This document shows positions 34,007-46,200 of a DNA stretch of 64,000 bases, piece after piece. The stretch lies in NCBI GenBank assembly GCA_954871525.1, contig OX940862.1:42277732-42341731 (forward strand). Reading direction: 5' to 3'. The notes under the pieces are model-generated. The model was not told where the DNA came from. It saw only the letters and a program-made list of their open reading frames with translations, and did no database searches. This stretch comes from Parietaria judaica. Its lineage: Eukaryota; Streptophyta; Magnoliopsida; Rosales; Urticaceae. Both the position numbers and the translations under genes were made by a program. Positions within the stretch are counted from its first letter, which is position 1. Every line of letters starts with the position of its first letter.

Positions 34007-34762
34007 CTAACCCCCCTCGCGAGCAATCCCGTGGATGCTCCGCCCCTCCTTCATCAATCTCATCACTGCTGCCGCCCCAAACGCCATCACCATCGCTACA
34101 TTATCAATATCCGCGCCAGAATCTGCCATCTCGTGGAACAAAGCGATCGCCGACCCCGGCTTCCCCTCCTTGTCGTACATCCGCGAGATGACAGTCCATG
34201 AGACTGAGTTCTTCACCGGTAACCGGTCGAGGATCATCCGCTTCTCCTTATCGACACCCTCCAAGCTCCCATACATCTCGAGTAATGCGGTGACGACTTA
34301 CTGGTCCGGCGCGTAGCCGAGCCTGATCGCCTGCCCGTGGACCTGTTCCCAGAAGGACAATTCCCCAGCGAGGCGCGACACGGTCTAGAGTATCCGCGGG
34401 GTCCAGCGATCGGGCCGGACCCCACGTAGCAGCATCTGCCGGTAGGTGAACACGATGTGACAGAGCTCACCGTTGAGCAAGTGCGTTTGGATTAGGCTGC
34501 TCCAAGCGAACATGTCTAAGAGAGGCATTTCGTCAAACACCTGGTGGCCAAAAGCCATATCCGCCGGTTTCACCACTGAGCCCGCGTTTCCCGCGAAACG
34601 ACGCCGTAAGGGAGGTTTGGCGTCGTTTTTGGCATGGTGGGTCAGCAAGAAAACAGAGGGTTTTGGGTTGAGAATGGTTGCTGGGTTGAAGAAATGGTGG
34701 GAGTTTGATCGGAGGGAAGGGGCGACTGGTTTATCGACGGAGAAGAAGCAGTGGGCTTCCAT
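34007..34762 (-). pseudogene. Pentatricopeptide repeat (PPR) gene fragment
   Basis: Reading on the minus strand from ATG 34762, one frame continues to 34007 with two in-frame stops (near 34384 and 34300). It encodes PPR-like helices: GHQVFDEMPLLDMFAWSSLI, ...YRQMLLRGVRPD, ...GQAIRLGYAPDQ, VTALLEMYGSL, RLPVKNSVSWTVISRMYDKE, ...ALFHEMADSG. These match a P- or PLS-class organelle RNA-binding protein. The N-terminus is Ser/Arg-rich like a targeting peptide. Only a few repeats remain, the frame is broken, and the fragment lies inside a repeat element, so it is non-functional and probably captured. Confidence 0.75.
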
Positions 34763-35092
34763 TGCTAGTCTTCAAGAGAGCGATTGGTGTTCTTCAGAGA
34801 GGGTCAAAGCGAGAGTGAGAGTGATAAAAACATTCGATTGAAACGAGCGTCAGATGGGGAGAAGGAGACCGTGGTGAAGGATTCGTAAGACGGAAGCTTG
34901 GAGACCATGGCGAAGAAGGAAAAGGTGGAGATCGGAGACCGTTGTGCTGGTTGTGGTGCGAGTGCTTCGATCTGGGAATTGGGAATAAGGGTAGTGTAGG
35001 AATAAAAATTAAAGAATGAGTATAATTTGGATTAATGAAATTATGAGTAATTTTTTGAAAAGTTTGTTGATCAGAGTATTTTCCTAATAATC

Positions 35093-35096
<4 letters not shown>

Positions 35097-35136
<40 letters not shown>
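35097..35136. repeat. (TA)n microsatellite
   Basis: About 20 TA units between the PPR-carrying element and the copia LTR. Confidence 0.95.
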
Positions 35137-35141
<5 letters not shown>

Positions 35142-36740
35142 GGCATATTGCCCTTAAACAATGTTTTTATTTACCCATTGTAAAAGTTTATGACATCACT
35201 CTTAATAAAGAAGGCACTTATTATGACAATCTTTTCTATAGTTCTTTATGTATAAAACGAATGTAAATCCATAGTTCATAATAGAATGCAATCACTACTA
35301 GAAATAGTTGAATACACGACAAACATTACACCACGGACATGAAAATTTGTTGTAAAATGTGAGATTACACGACAATGTTGTTCTAATTGTCGTTTTTGTG
35401 TTTTTAATCCCCGCTCGTTGCAACGCGATATTTGTTCGTTGCAACGAAATGTTCTTTCCACATCAAAAAAAATTTCCTGTCGTTTGTTGCATGTTTCCAT
35501 AATGTTTTGTACGTCACTTATTTACATCTGTCGTTTTTTAATTTTTAATTTTACGCTCGTTGCGGCGAAACATACATTCGCTGCAACGAAAGTTTTATTT
35601 TTTTATTTTTTTGCTGTATCAATCACTTTATTTCTTTTAACATTAAAACCCTAACCCCTATTTCCATCATTCTCTTTGCTTTCATTCGCTGCTTCTTCAT
35701 TCCTTCGCTGCGCCATAAGCTTCGCCACGACGTCGCTCCCTCACCGCAGCAGAACATCGCCTAACCAAGTTTCGCCAGTCGCCGTAGAACCTCTTCTCAT
35801 CGTCGCCGCCTTACAAACTCATTCTACCAGCGTCAGTAACCATCGCCATTCTTGTTCGTCAACCACCTTCATTATTGTTCGTCTCTCAAATCTCTCTCAC
35901 ACCCTCTCTCTCTCTTTCTTGCCAGATATTTCTTGATCGTCGGTGCCTACCTCTCTGTTCGGCTGGCTTTTGCCCAACTCAAGCAAGGTATCTTTTTTTT
36001 TTCTTCTTTTCATTTTCCTCCTATAGTCTAAGAATCGAGAATAACATGAATGTAAGGAATTGTGTAGATTAATTTTCATTTGCTTTCTTAGGAACTTTGT
36101 ATTGAGTTGGGTTGTATTTTGCTTGATTTAGATTTCTCAATCATTAACATTGTGATAATACTACTTGATTAGGATAATACGAGATTTTGGTAAATTAATT
36201 TTGCTTGATTTCTCAATCATCAACATTCATGCTTGATTTTCATTTGTAAATTAATTTTGAAGTTGGGTTGTATTTTGTTTTTAGATTGATTAGGATAATA
36301 CGAGTTTCTTTTGAACAATTTCATTGCACTTTGTTTGGAAAAAATGTGGTGAATTCGCATACTCTGGTTGAGTCATTTTCCAATCATCAATTATTATGCT
36401 GAATTTTTACTTTTATGAATAATTGGAGTACAAAATTTATGTCGAAAAGTAGTCCTATAAAAAATGGGTCTAACAGATTTATTTTTTGTTTTTTAGGGGT
36501 ACATTTATCATATCAAGTCAAGCATATTTAACATATTAAGCGAATGATATTATGATAAATTGCTCGAAGTCGTAAATGCTCATAAAGTATACTATATAAG
36601 ATTATTGTTTATTATATGGTGAATTACGGATGGTTGATCGTTTATATGTAGCTATGGCGTTGGAATTGTTAAATAATGCTTCTTAACATTTCTTTCCTTT
36701 GTTTAGGCTTTGTGTTTTGATTTCCATTTCAGGTTTCGAC

Positions 36741-37314
36741 ATGCCTCCTAAAAACTAAAAAGTTACCGCGAACAGAGGAAAATCTTCCCAATCAGTCCCT
36801 CCGAAATATGACGATAGTCTTGTCACGAGTGAAGAGGCACAGAAAGGATTCGATTAAATCAAGGACAAGGAAATGATAATGGAGCGGGGGTTTGAGTTGA
36901 TGCCAACGGAAACCGATAGAGTCATCGGGCGCATCAACAATGATATTAGGCATCTTGGATGGTCAAAATTCTGTCAGCAACCGGAAGGTGGTGGTCTACC
37001 GAACTTGTCACTCGAGTTCTATGCAAATTACCCGAACAGATTAATTCCTGAGGTTGGCGGAGATGATCGTTTGGTGACTGTCAGACTTAAGAGTTTCCAA
37101 ATAAATTAACATATTATCAATGTGCATTACGAAACAGAAGACTTCGCTTTCGGCTATGGATAAGAATAAAAAACAAATAGACGAAGACATAGGTACTATT
37201 CCACCGTTCTCAAAGCAGTTACCACCGATCGAAGAAATCGATATCTTTAAAGATGATGTTTCTCATTTGCGTTGCTTAGATATTCAAGAATCGACATGTA
37301 CAGACAAAGATTAA
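36741..37314 (+). pseudogene. Broken transposon-associated protein gene
   Basis: From ATG 36741 the frame reads MPPKN then a stop, continues VTANRGKSSQSVPPKYDDSL, meets a second stop, then runs open through MERGFELMPTETDRVI, LGWSKFCQQPEGGGLPNLSL and EFYANYPNR to a stop at 37109. The layout (basic start, an RGF(D/E)L segment, an EFYAN segment) recalls the putative plant transposon protein domain common in plant transposons. A second short frame at 37120-37314 is acidic and unassigned. The gene is dead. Confidence 0.55.
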
Positions 37315-37490
37315 TTGTCTATATGTTGGAGAAAATTTCATTTGTTATTATGAATTCCTTTTTTTGTTGAATTGTGCATTTGTTATTTTGAAATACAATT
37401 TTATTTCATTAATGTTTTTTTTTTAAGGTAGTTTGTCTACGACATGAATAAATATGGCTGCAGCAAAAGTTTAATTATTCATAATTACTT

Positions 37491-39725
37491 GTTCTGTTTG
37501 ATTGTCGTTGCGACGAGAGTAACTTTGGCTGCGATGAAAGTTTTTTTTTTTTCATAATATTTTCAATGAACGCGTTTTTGGTTTCGACTAAAAACCTTTT
37601 TTCCCAACCCGAGACCATTATTGGTTCTGTTTGATTTTTGTTGCGACGAGAGTGACTATGGTTGCGATGAAAGTTAATTTTTTTTCATAGTATTTGCAAC
37701 GAACTCATTTTTTGATGCGGCTAAAAACCTTTTGTTTCCAACCCGAGAGAATTACGGGTTTTGTTTGATTGTCGTTGCGACGAGAGTAACTTTGGTTGCG
37801 ATGAAAGTTTTTTTTTTTTTTTTTTTCAAAATAGTCGCAACGAACGCGTTTTTGGCTGCGGCTAAAAACCTTTTTTTTTTTCCTCCAAACCGAGAGCATT
37901 ACTGGTTCAGTTTGATTATCGTTGCGACGAGAGTAACTTTGGCTGCGATGAATGTTTATTTTTTTCATAATAGTTGCAACGAAAGTGTTTTTGGCTGCAG
38001 CTAAAAACCTTTTTTTCCAACCCGAGAGCATTATTGGTTATGTTTTATTATTGTTACGACAAGAGAAACTTTGGCTGCGATGAAAGTTTAATTTTTTTCA
38101 TAATAGTTGCAACGAACACGTTTCCGGCTGCGGCTAAAAACCTTTTTTCCAACCCGAGAGCATTATTGGTTCTATTTAATGATTCGAATATCACGAATAT
38201 CGAACAATTTTTGCTCAAAAAATCGCTGAAATGGAATTCTCAATAACTTTTCTCTCGTAATCGTTGTCGTTTTATACTTATTGCAATTTTTCGATTGGAA
38301 AAGTAAACTCCTTATCTCTCAAATTTATCAAGTGTATTCTCTCGAAAAAAAGTTACTTTTCGGTGATAAACTATAAGTAAACCCTGGTATAAATTTTTCT
38401 TTTTCGCGGCAGAAGTTCCAACTTCTTTTTATTTCACAATTTAAAGGTATTTTTAGTGTTTGTAGTGGATCTTGAGTGTTTTGAAGTTTAAATGTTGTAT
38501 ATGTATGAATCATGTCAAATTGTCACATTTTAATTCTATATTTGTAGTAGTTACTTAGAAAACTAGGTTGAATGAAAGTTAAACTTTGAGTTTCATATTA
38601 GTTTAATTGTACATTTTATGTTTTGAATCGAATGTTGTAGTTGAAACTAATTTTTTTAGGTATATGACTGAATATAGATGAATTAAGATGGTTTTTGTGA
38701 TTTTTTTTTTTTTTTGCAGATTTTAGTTATATTTTAGGGTTTATGTCAATTGTTTCTAATTGCGACAAAAGTACTAATTTTCAAAAACATAGTTAATTTG
38801 AGATATATTTTAAATTTTTATGATGTAATTTCATTTTGTAACATTGTAAATAATTAGGAAACTGTTAGCTTGACATATTTATTTTTGTAATTTGAGGTTA
38901 TTCCGAATTATGACATTATTGTGATAAAAGTACATATATATTGGAATTTTGTTAAGTTAAACTAGTTCGTAGAATTTTTTGATGTAAAATCATTTTATAA
39001 CATTGTATATAAGTTATAAAAATGTTAGGTTCACAAGATTTTTTTTAAATTTGACGCTTTCTCGAATTGAAACCTTGTTGCGGCAAAAGTATATGGTTTT
39101 TTGGAAATTGATTAAATTGAGCTATTTCTTTGGTTTTTATGTGAGTTTAGTTCAAAATATTGTATATAATTTTGAAATTGTGATTCTGACATAATTTGTT
39201 TTATAATTTGACGTTTTTCAATTGTTGCCGAAAAAGTACATTTAGTATTTTATGTTATGAAAATATTTTATATATGATAATGTGTATGAAAATATTTTAT
39301 AAGCTTTCCATCGATAAATCTATCGATAACCTATTAATCTATTGATAAATTCAATAAGTTTCAATAGCAGCAAACGATAAATTTTATACGAATTCCATCG
39401 ATAAGCCCAGCGGCAAACGATTAATTCGTCGATAACAGCAAACGATTTATCGGCAAAAAACGGCATTCAAATCCTTGGTTCTGTTTGATTGTTGTTGCGA
39501 CAGTAACTATGGCTGCGATGCAAGTTTATTTTTTTCATAATAGTTGCAACGAAAGCGTTTTTGGCTGCGGCTAAGAACCTTTTTTTCCAACCCGAGAGCG
39601 TTACTGGTTCTGTTTGATTGTCGTTGCGACGATAGTAACTTTGGCTGCGATGAAAGTTTAATTTTTTTCATAATAGTCGCAACGAACGCGTTATTTGCTG
39701 CGGCTAAAAACCTTTTTTCCAACCC
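37491..39725 (+). repeat. Subterminal tandem repeats, ~130-bp unit, about seven copies
   Basis: The phrase GTTGCGACG (or GTTACGAC) recurs at 37507, 37640, 37774, 37921, 38053, 39494 and 39623. Each unit also contains AAAAACCTTTTTTTCCAACCC and a GCAACGAACGCG segment partly complementary to the first phrase. The array is interrupted at 38177-39477 by a hAT element, and resumes on its far side. Confidence 0.8.
38177..39477. mobile_element. hAT-like element nested in CACTA repeats
   Basis: GTTCTATT (38169-38176) and GTTCTGTT (39478-39485) flank it, 7 of 8 bases equal. It begins TAATGATTCGAATATCACG and ends CGGCATTCAAATCCTTG. It is the sister of 61289-62746: both have TAATCGTTGTCGTTTTATA near the left end, internal repeats with TTTGTAACATTGTATATAA and GCGGCAAAAGTA, and ATCGATAAATCTATCGATAA near the right end. 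No transposase frame. Confidence 0.7.
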
Positions 39726-41966
39726 CGACTGTTAGCTTGATTGTTCTTTGATTTTCTAGTTAAAGAACACAACATAACGCTGTTCCCAAAGCCGCTATAT
39801 TGGGAACATGATAGTCGACAGGGAAGGGTAGCTCGATCACATATATGGATATCACATAGCTTTTTACTAAGTCAAGATGATTCCCGGAATTGTCGGTCGT
39901 GAGAAGTAGTACAAGGACTCATGTGCAGCTTACGTATCGAAATTGTAAGCGAGTCGTCTACAATACCACCGATGGAATTCAGGAAGAAAAGCACCGAGGG
40001 GCTAAACGGTAAATCGCCTGCTCAAGTGTGAATCATCAAGTGAAAGATTGATCCCTGGAATTTGATTATATCACTGGACACCTTGAAACAAAATGAATAT
40101 AATATTTGCATCACTAAAGAGTACAGCTTCGGGTTTTTAGTGGAGTAACACCGGAGTTAACGGATTAATCCGTTGGAGCTTAACTGATGTGGGTCCATGG
40201 TCCCCAGGATAGCTTTGTAAAGGACCAATCGTACAATTAGAATATTTGTTACTCTAATTTATGATAGAACTATTGAAACTGAAGCTTGTGTCAAGTTTTA
40301 GAAAGTTTCAAAAAGTTGCGGCAAAAGTACCTTAGGTTTACCAAAGAAATAGCTAATCGGAAAATGTCAAAACTGGAATAAATTGTCAACATCAATGTTG
40401 TAGTAAATTTATCTCTAAGAGTTTTTCCTTCTATGATTTTATGTGTAAGATCAACAGAGAAAAATATATGAATAATAGATCATAACAAAAGGTTATGTTA
40501 ATTCATGAGAATTACTTAAAGATAAAATTAATGGGCTAGATCCATTGGGTTTAATCTTGGCTGATGGTAAGAGAGAAAATTCGACCAAGCCTTTGTGGAT
40601 AGGCCCACTAGGTATTTTTCTTATCATATTTTAATAAAATATTAATTATGTTAATTATCATGATAAACACATAAGGCAAGATTTTGAATCATGGAAATTA
40701 CCAGGCTTGGTTACCAAGAAATGAGTTAGCGATTTCAAGCATGATAGAAATCGAATTTTATATGTTATGGTAATTCAAGATACTAATTAATCATATTCAA
40801 ATATGGTATTAATCTAAATTAAATAAATAAGAATTGTATCATGAATATTAATTGTGCATGAATCATAAGAACTTGATTTGCAAGTTTTAAATAAATATTT
40901 ATATTTCATGAGAATTAATATTGATTGATTCATAACATTATTTAATTGATAGGTTATTTACAAATAAGGAAAAGATTGATAAATCATGAATCACCTAATT
41001 TGATTTAATTAGAATTAATTCTTTGTTAAAAATAATAATAGAAATCGCATAAACCTATTCTTGGAATGGGATTGGATTTCTTGGTATTTATTTTAAATAA
41101 AGAAAATATATTCCCTTGATTAAAATATGATGAAATCGAATTTTGCCTTATGTGGGTAACATTTGATTTCCATGATACATATTTAAATCATATGAAATTA
41201 AATCTTAGGTATTTCAATCATAATAATTTCGACACCTAACTAAATGGGAAGGTTGGAATTAGCTCTTGATTGATTTATAATCAACACTAATTGGGGTCAA
41301 TTGATTGACACTAATTAAGGTTGATTGATTTATCTATAATTGGAAGTAATGTCTGCATGCCCTTTTACTATAAATACAAGGCATAGGCATCACATTCAAA
41401 ACACACTCTCACATGCAAAACTCGAGTTCTCTCTCTCAAAAGAGCTCTCGAATTCTCTCTCTCTCTCTCTCTTGAAATTCGGCTAGTCTATAAGCAACGA
41501 AGTTCCGTCAAGCAAAGCCCATGCTTTGTGTACGAGGAAGTTCTAGAGAATATCCCAGAAGGCTTTGGGAGTTTCCTTGTCGTCTCAAAAGTCGTGCGGA
41601 AGCTCTGCTCAACCTACCTAGGCGCATTCACCAAGACCGGCGGAAGCTCTGCCCAAATTCAGAAAGCGCAGTGGAAGTCATCGTGAGATTTAGGTACGGC
41701 CTCATGCATTGGGTAAATATATGCAAAACCATTTTATTGCTTTATTTATTTCCTTGACTAGAATTAATAGTTACGTGTATGAATAAATAACTAATTAATT
41801 AACCGATCGAATCTCCGTTATCTTGGTGCTCGATTCTAGAAAAAGGAAGTAACATCGGAAAGTGTAAAATGGGCCTTTCCGTGTAATTTTTTTTAAAGGT
41901 TACCCCGATGGATCGAGGGCCCATCTCGAGATAAGACGGAGGAGACATTAATATTTTTTCCCAACA

Positions 41967-44119
41967 ATTGGAATCAGAGCACGAGTTCGTGGTTAAATAA
42001 TTAAGTTATTTTATATCGTTTTCATGTTTGTAATTATTTTTGGTGAAAATAATTTTAAAAGTGGTTATATAATTTCGGGTTTCTAATAATAATATTAAAA
42101 GTGGAAAATACCCAACACGCAAGTTTGCGGATCGGATATTGGGTCGGGTCGCATAAAGCAACCCAACCCGTGTAGTGTTTTCCCTAGCCACGGTCTGCTA
42201 GGGCCTTACCCGTGCGCAGCAGAGGCCCACTAAGGGGCTGCCCGCTGTGCTGCGGTAATGGGCGCAGGCTCCTTGGCTTCGGGCTCGGGCACCATGGGCC
42301 TTGCCTGTACATAGCAGAATTTGTCACAAGAGACAGGGTGGACGAAGCTTTCAGTATCAGATGTATGATGTTTCGGTACATTCTTCTTGGGCCGGGTTTA
42401 CTTGTTTATATGTGTACTCTCTTATGACTCTTTTTTATTTTCCGTTTGATGCTTGAAACGAAAGATTTGGAGAAAGAGTGCGCGCTGTCACGCGGTAATG
42501 GGCTCGGGCTTTGGCCCGATGAGCCCGTGGCTAATGTAACCTGGTCGGATATTATTTTATCCGATCCAAACCCGTTAGATAAATAATTTATTATATTTAT
42601 TTTTGATTTTTGATTTATTTTATGAATGAATTAATTGATATTAATTATTTAGAATTAAAATATGGATGTTTTTTATTCTAGAATAAATTTCATTGTCTTA
42701 TTTTATTTTTCATGAATCAATAAAATTAAAAATATGAATGGTAATTATTTTGAATAAATATCATTGACATGTTTTTATATTTTTCATAAATAATAATTTT
42801 AAAATATGAATGATAATTATTTTTTAATATTTATCATTGACATGTTTTATTTTATAATTAATTTGTTTTATGTGTCATAATTCTTTTGTGATTAAGTATC
42901 ATGAACATAATTAGTTTTCCACTAAGTTAAAAAGTAAATGATAATTTTTTTTGAATAAGTATCGTTAACTTGTTTTATTTTTCATCATGGAAATAATTAT
43001 ATTGGAACCTATTTTCATAACACGCGTTTTTGCCATATAGTGGCTATACGTAAAAAGGGTTTCTATTAATATGTCTGATAAGGATAGATATAAATAATGA
43101 ACAATAATGATTTGCTTCGTAAATGTCAGAAAAATCTCGGTTATGCGTTCTTGTCTTAGGAAGAAGGAACCAAAAGTGGGGCCGATTCACCATCCACTTC
43201 TGGGTGACCGGTTAGGACCCCTCCCATCGACCTGGAGAGCGTATTTCTCGACCTATCACTACCGATATTTATTAAGCAAATAAACTAGGCTATATTAGAT
43301 ATTACACTAGTAATTATATCGCCTAAAGATAAACTTTTAATGGGTCATTAAATGGGAGCTTATAATGAATTTTTATAACTTGATAATAGAACACTTTTAT
43401 AAAAAGAATGGCAAGAATAGTATATTAAAATGGTCTCCATTATTGCTGTCACAACGTCTGCTTCACACACCGCCTTTGGCTGTCTTCGTATGGCCGTCCA
43501 CAAGGAGAGGTGTGCCCCCGTGTGAGGTTTGACACCGTGAAAGCTCCAAAAGTATAAGGGGATTGGATGGTTCGTTGAAGTGATACCGCTAGATGTCTTC
43601 GTAGGTCTGTTCCATAAGGACATTACTTTCACGACGAGTCCAAAAACCAAAAATAATGGGTTAATCTTGCTAGGAAGTTTGTCTTTCTGACCGTTCTATT
43701 GTGGTAGTTAATTTTCATAAAGATTTCATTGATTTCTTGACATGATTATTAATTGAGTTTTAGAATGAAACTTAGTATGACCAAACTACACGGTTGATCC
43801 CGCGCTGAGTCATCTTTGTATGGCCATTCCATAAGTACGACAACGATGTGTACAGTCGGTTGAATTATCACGAAATAGTAAAATAAGTGTTTATGTGATA
43901 TGCTTGATATGTTTGCATCATATTACTATTTCATAATATTTATGTTACATTCGCAATATTGAAGTTTGATAAGCTTGTTTATTAATGTCAGATATCAGCA
44001 TTTTCATGACCAACATTAATGAACGAGAAAAAGGTAACGATAAAATGACACCTCTGTCTCAAAACTCCAAAAGGTATAGTGTTCTGTAAGAAAATTCAAA
44101 GACCTATGAAAAACTAGCC
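41967..44119 (+). other. Copia 5' internal region, non-coding remnant
   Basis: Between the primer-binding site and the first recognisable pol remnant no gag frame survives. A GC-rich patch at 42184-42540 repeats GCGGTAATGGGC and GGGCTCGGGC; the rest is AT-rich. Possibly a decayed gag or later insertion. Confidence 0.4.
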
Positions 44120-45840
44120 TTGAGTGATTCTTCGGATAAACTTAAGAAGGCAGAACAGTTATGTCAAAAACCAATGAATAAGAGAAAAATATCCAAGAGA
44201 AACAAAGGAACGAACTTCCAGATTGGAAGTATTCCAGACACAACTGTTTTGGAAACCAATCTTGCAGAGAGCTCATCAAGCAACTGGATCTTGGATTCAG
44301 GTGCAAATGATCATTCTTGCAGTTCTCTTGAATCTCTCAATTCACTGACTAAGGTCACAAGTGGACAAACTTTGATAGTAGGAAACAGAGAGTACCTAGA
44401 AGCTGAAGTTGTGGGAAATATGCGATTGGTTTTTGGTAATAAATTGTTGATAGTTAACAATGTATTTTATTATCAAAATGTTTGTAAAAACATTCTCTCC
44501 GCATATCTGTTGTACAAACAAGGCTACACACTAAACTTTCGTGGATCTGAATGGGTTATCACAAAAGATGGTGTGTAAATTTGTACCGCTAAAGCAGAAA
44601 ACGGATGATATGTACTAAGACCAGATGAAAGACACTGTATGAATGCAGAAATGTTTAAAGTAGCAATTCCAAGGTCAATTAAGAAACCCAAAGTTGATAA
44701 TGATTTTCAAACATATTTGTGGCATCTTAGATTGGGTCATATAAGACAGGATAAACAGGCTGGTAAAGGATGGACCCCTTAAAGAACTCACAATCGGTTC
44801 TTTGCCTGTTTGTGAATCATGTATAGAAGGAAAAAAATGACCAAACGACCTTTTTCGGCAAAAGGAATAAGAGCCACTCATCCATTAGAACTTGTCCATA
44901 CAGATGTATGTGGTTCTATCAACATACATGCTAGAGGAGGGTTTGAATAATTCTTCACTTTAGTTGACGATCATTCAAGATATGGATATGTTTACCTTAT
45001 GGCAAAGAAATATGACACTCTCAGCAAGGTCATGGAATTTCTAGCTGAGGCCGAGAATCAACTCGGATTGTCATTGAAACGTCTTCGATCGGATAGAGGC
45101 GGAGATTACATGGATTATGAATTCAGTGACCTTTTAATCAAAAAATGGATTCTAACTAAGTTGACTGCTCGTGGAACGCCAGAACAGAATGGTGTTGCTG
45201 AAAGGAGAAACGAATGTTGGATCCCCTGACTTCTCGCAAGTGTTTCTGCCCGTCCTGGCTTCTGGTCGTCATCCGGACTAACTCAAGCTTAAGCTCACAA
45301 CGAAACCTTACTAGAAATGGTGAGATCGATGTTAAGCTACTCATCATTGCCCAACACCTTTTAGGGGCATGCTTTAATGACTGTTGCCAACATTTTGAAT
45401 GTGGTGCCATCAAAGTATGTTTCTAAGACACCTTTAGAATTATGGAATTGTAAAATACCAAATCTACGACATTACAGAATTTGGGGATGGCCCGCACATG
45501 TGCGAACTGGAAACAAGAACAAACTGGAATCACGAACGGAAGTCTGTCTATTCGTGGGATATTCCAAAGAGACAAAGGGAGGTATGTTCTATAGTCCAGA
45601 AAGTAAGAAAGTGTATATATCCACCAATGCTACTTTTCTGGAAGAAGACTATATAACAAACTTGAGGAAATGTCAGGTGACAAAGTTACCACTTCACCAC
45701 CAATTACTGTTGATGAAGAGAGTGTAGAAACCACAGTCCCAAATCAGAATTCTGGGGTACTCAGACGTAGTGGAAGGTTCAAAAGACAAATTGAACGCTA
45801 CGAGCACCGACTGGAACTCAACCTAGCTGTCAATTTATAT
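44120..45840 (+). pseudogene. Copia pol remnant: protease, GAG-pre-integrase, integrase
   Basis: Fragments in different frames with stops and shifts. 44120-44578 holds the aspartic protease start NWILDSGANDHSC and the SGQTLIVGNREYLE region. 44790-45229 holds the CESC.EGK zinc-binding end, then TDVCGSI, VDDHSRYGYVYLM, LRSDRGGDYMDYEF and GTPEQNGVAERRN of the integrase core. 45377-45660 holds NILNVVPSKYVSKTPLELW and VCLFVGYSKETKGGMFY. 45740-45840 ends near RRSGRFKRQIERY. Reverse transcriptase and RNase H are lacking. Confidence 0.85.
45215..45299. mobile_element. 85-bp putative solo LTR (TRIM/SMART-like) in integrase remnant
   Basis: The integrase frame is interrupted just after GVAERRNE by an 85-bp segment starting TGTTGGATCCCC and ending AGCTCACA, flanked by ACGAA on both sides (45210-45214 and 45300-45304). 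After it the expected copia sequence resumes (in frame-shifted form: MVRSMLSYSSLPN). TG...CA ends with a 5-bp duplication are LTR-retrotransposon features; LTRs this short occur in TRIM and SMART elements. Confidence 0.65.
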
Positions 45841-45870
45841 TATTTATTTAATAAATTATGTATTAAATGA

Positions 45871-46200
45871 TTGACACATAACATTATTAATTAATTTAAA
45901 CTATTAATAAATAAGGCGGTTCCGAGTATTTTTTGCAAACACAATTAGTCAATACTGATTAAGACCCGGTTTACACTACGTACAAAACACCTAGGAAGAG
46001 ACTTTTTTAATTTACAGTTTGCCAAGCATTATTTGAGTTAAAATGATGTCTAATTACACTTGCAAGCTTGACGAGTCCCTCTCTTTCCAAGCTGAAAGCA
46101 TCCCTAAAAACTCTACAAACACTCAACTTAATATATCTATCTATCTATATATATCTATCTTTCAAAGACTTTGTATAACTAAAATCTTGTCTCTTATGAG
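45871..46200. other. 3' flank of the TT8-like gene
   Basis: AT-rich sequence between the copia remnant and the last exon of the minus-strand bHLH gene; includes a (TCTA)n stretch near 46133-46160. Probably contains the bHLH 3' untranslated region. Confidence 0.5.

Larger units (their letters stand above)
30686..35094. mobile_element. 4.4-kb element with TIRs carrying a captured PPR fragment
   Basis: The left end GGATTATTAGACAAATACTC and the complement of the right end, GGGATTATTAGGAAAATACTC, form a ~20-bp terminal inverted repeat, and both arms repeat AATACTCAT farther in. Both sides are (TA)n, which hides the target-site duplication. Inside are a GTTAC array and a PPR gene fragment but no transposase. 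Gene capture between inverted repeats is typical of Pack-MULEs; the superfamily is not proven here. Confidence 0.55.
35293..39760 (+). mobile_element. CACTA-type element inserted in the copia LTR
   Basis: Starts CACTACTAGAAATAG. The subterminal region repeats CGTTGCAACGAA-like inverted motifs (35410-35610). The far side has seven ~130-bp tandem units carrying GTTGCGACGAGAGTAAC and GTCGCAACGAACGCG. The right end, ATTTTCTAGT at 39751-39760, resembles the complement of the left terminus but lacks the final AGTG, so it is degenerate. Carries a broken transposon-protein gene and a nested hAT element. Confidence 0.6.
35137..45870 (+). mobile_element. Decayed Ty1/copia retrotransposon with nested insertions
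   Basis: The 5' LTR starts TGTTGGGCATATTGCCC at 35137 and, after a nested CACTA element, appears to end ...TTTTTTCCCAACA at 41966, giving matching TGTTGGG/CCCAACA ends. ATTGGAATCAGAGC at 41967-41980 is a primer-binding site like sequence. Internal sequence reaches protease, GAG-pre-integrase and integrase remnants (44120-45840). Reverse transcriptase, RNase H and a 3' LTR were not found, so the element is truncated. Without insertions the LTR would be ~2.3 kb, long for copia, so other unseen insertions are possible. Confidence 0.65.

Noticed and set aside
37491..39725. Regular repeats considered as a CRISPR-like or satellite array
   Set aside because: The units are contiguous 130-bp tandem copies within a CACTA-type element in a plant genome; no spacer structure.
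42212..42427. 71-codon ORF in the copia internal region
   Set aside because: GC-rich repeat sequence; no recognisable domain and no splice or start context.
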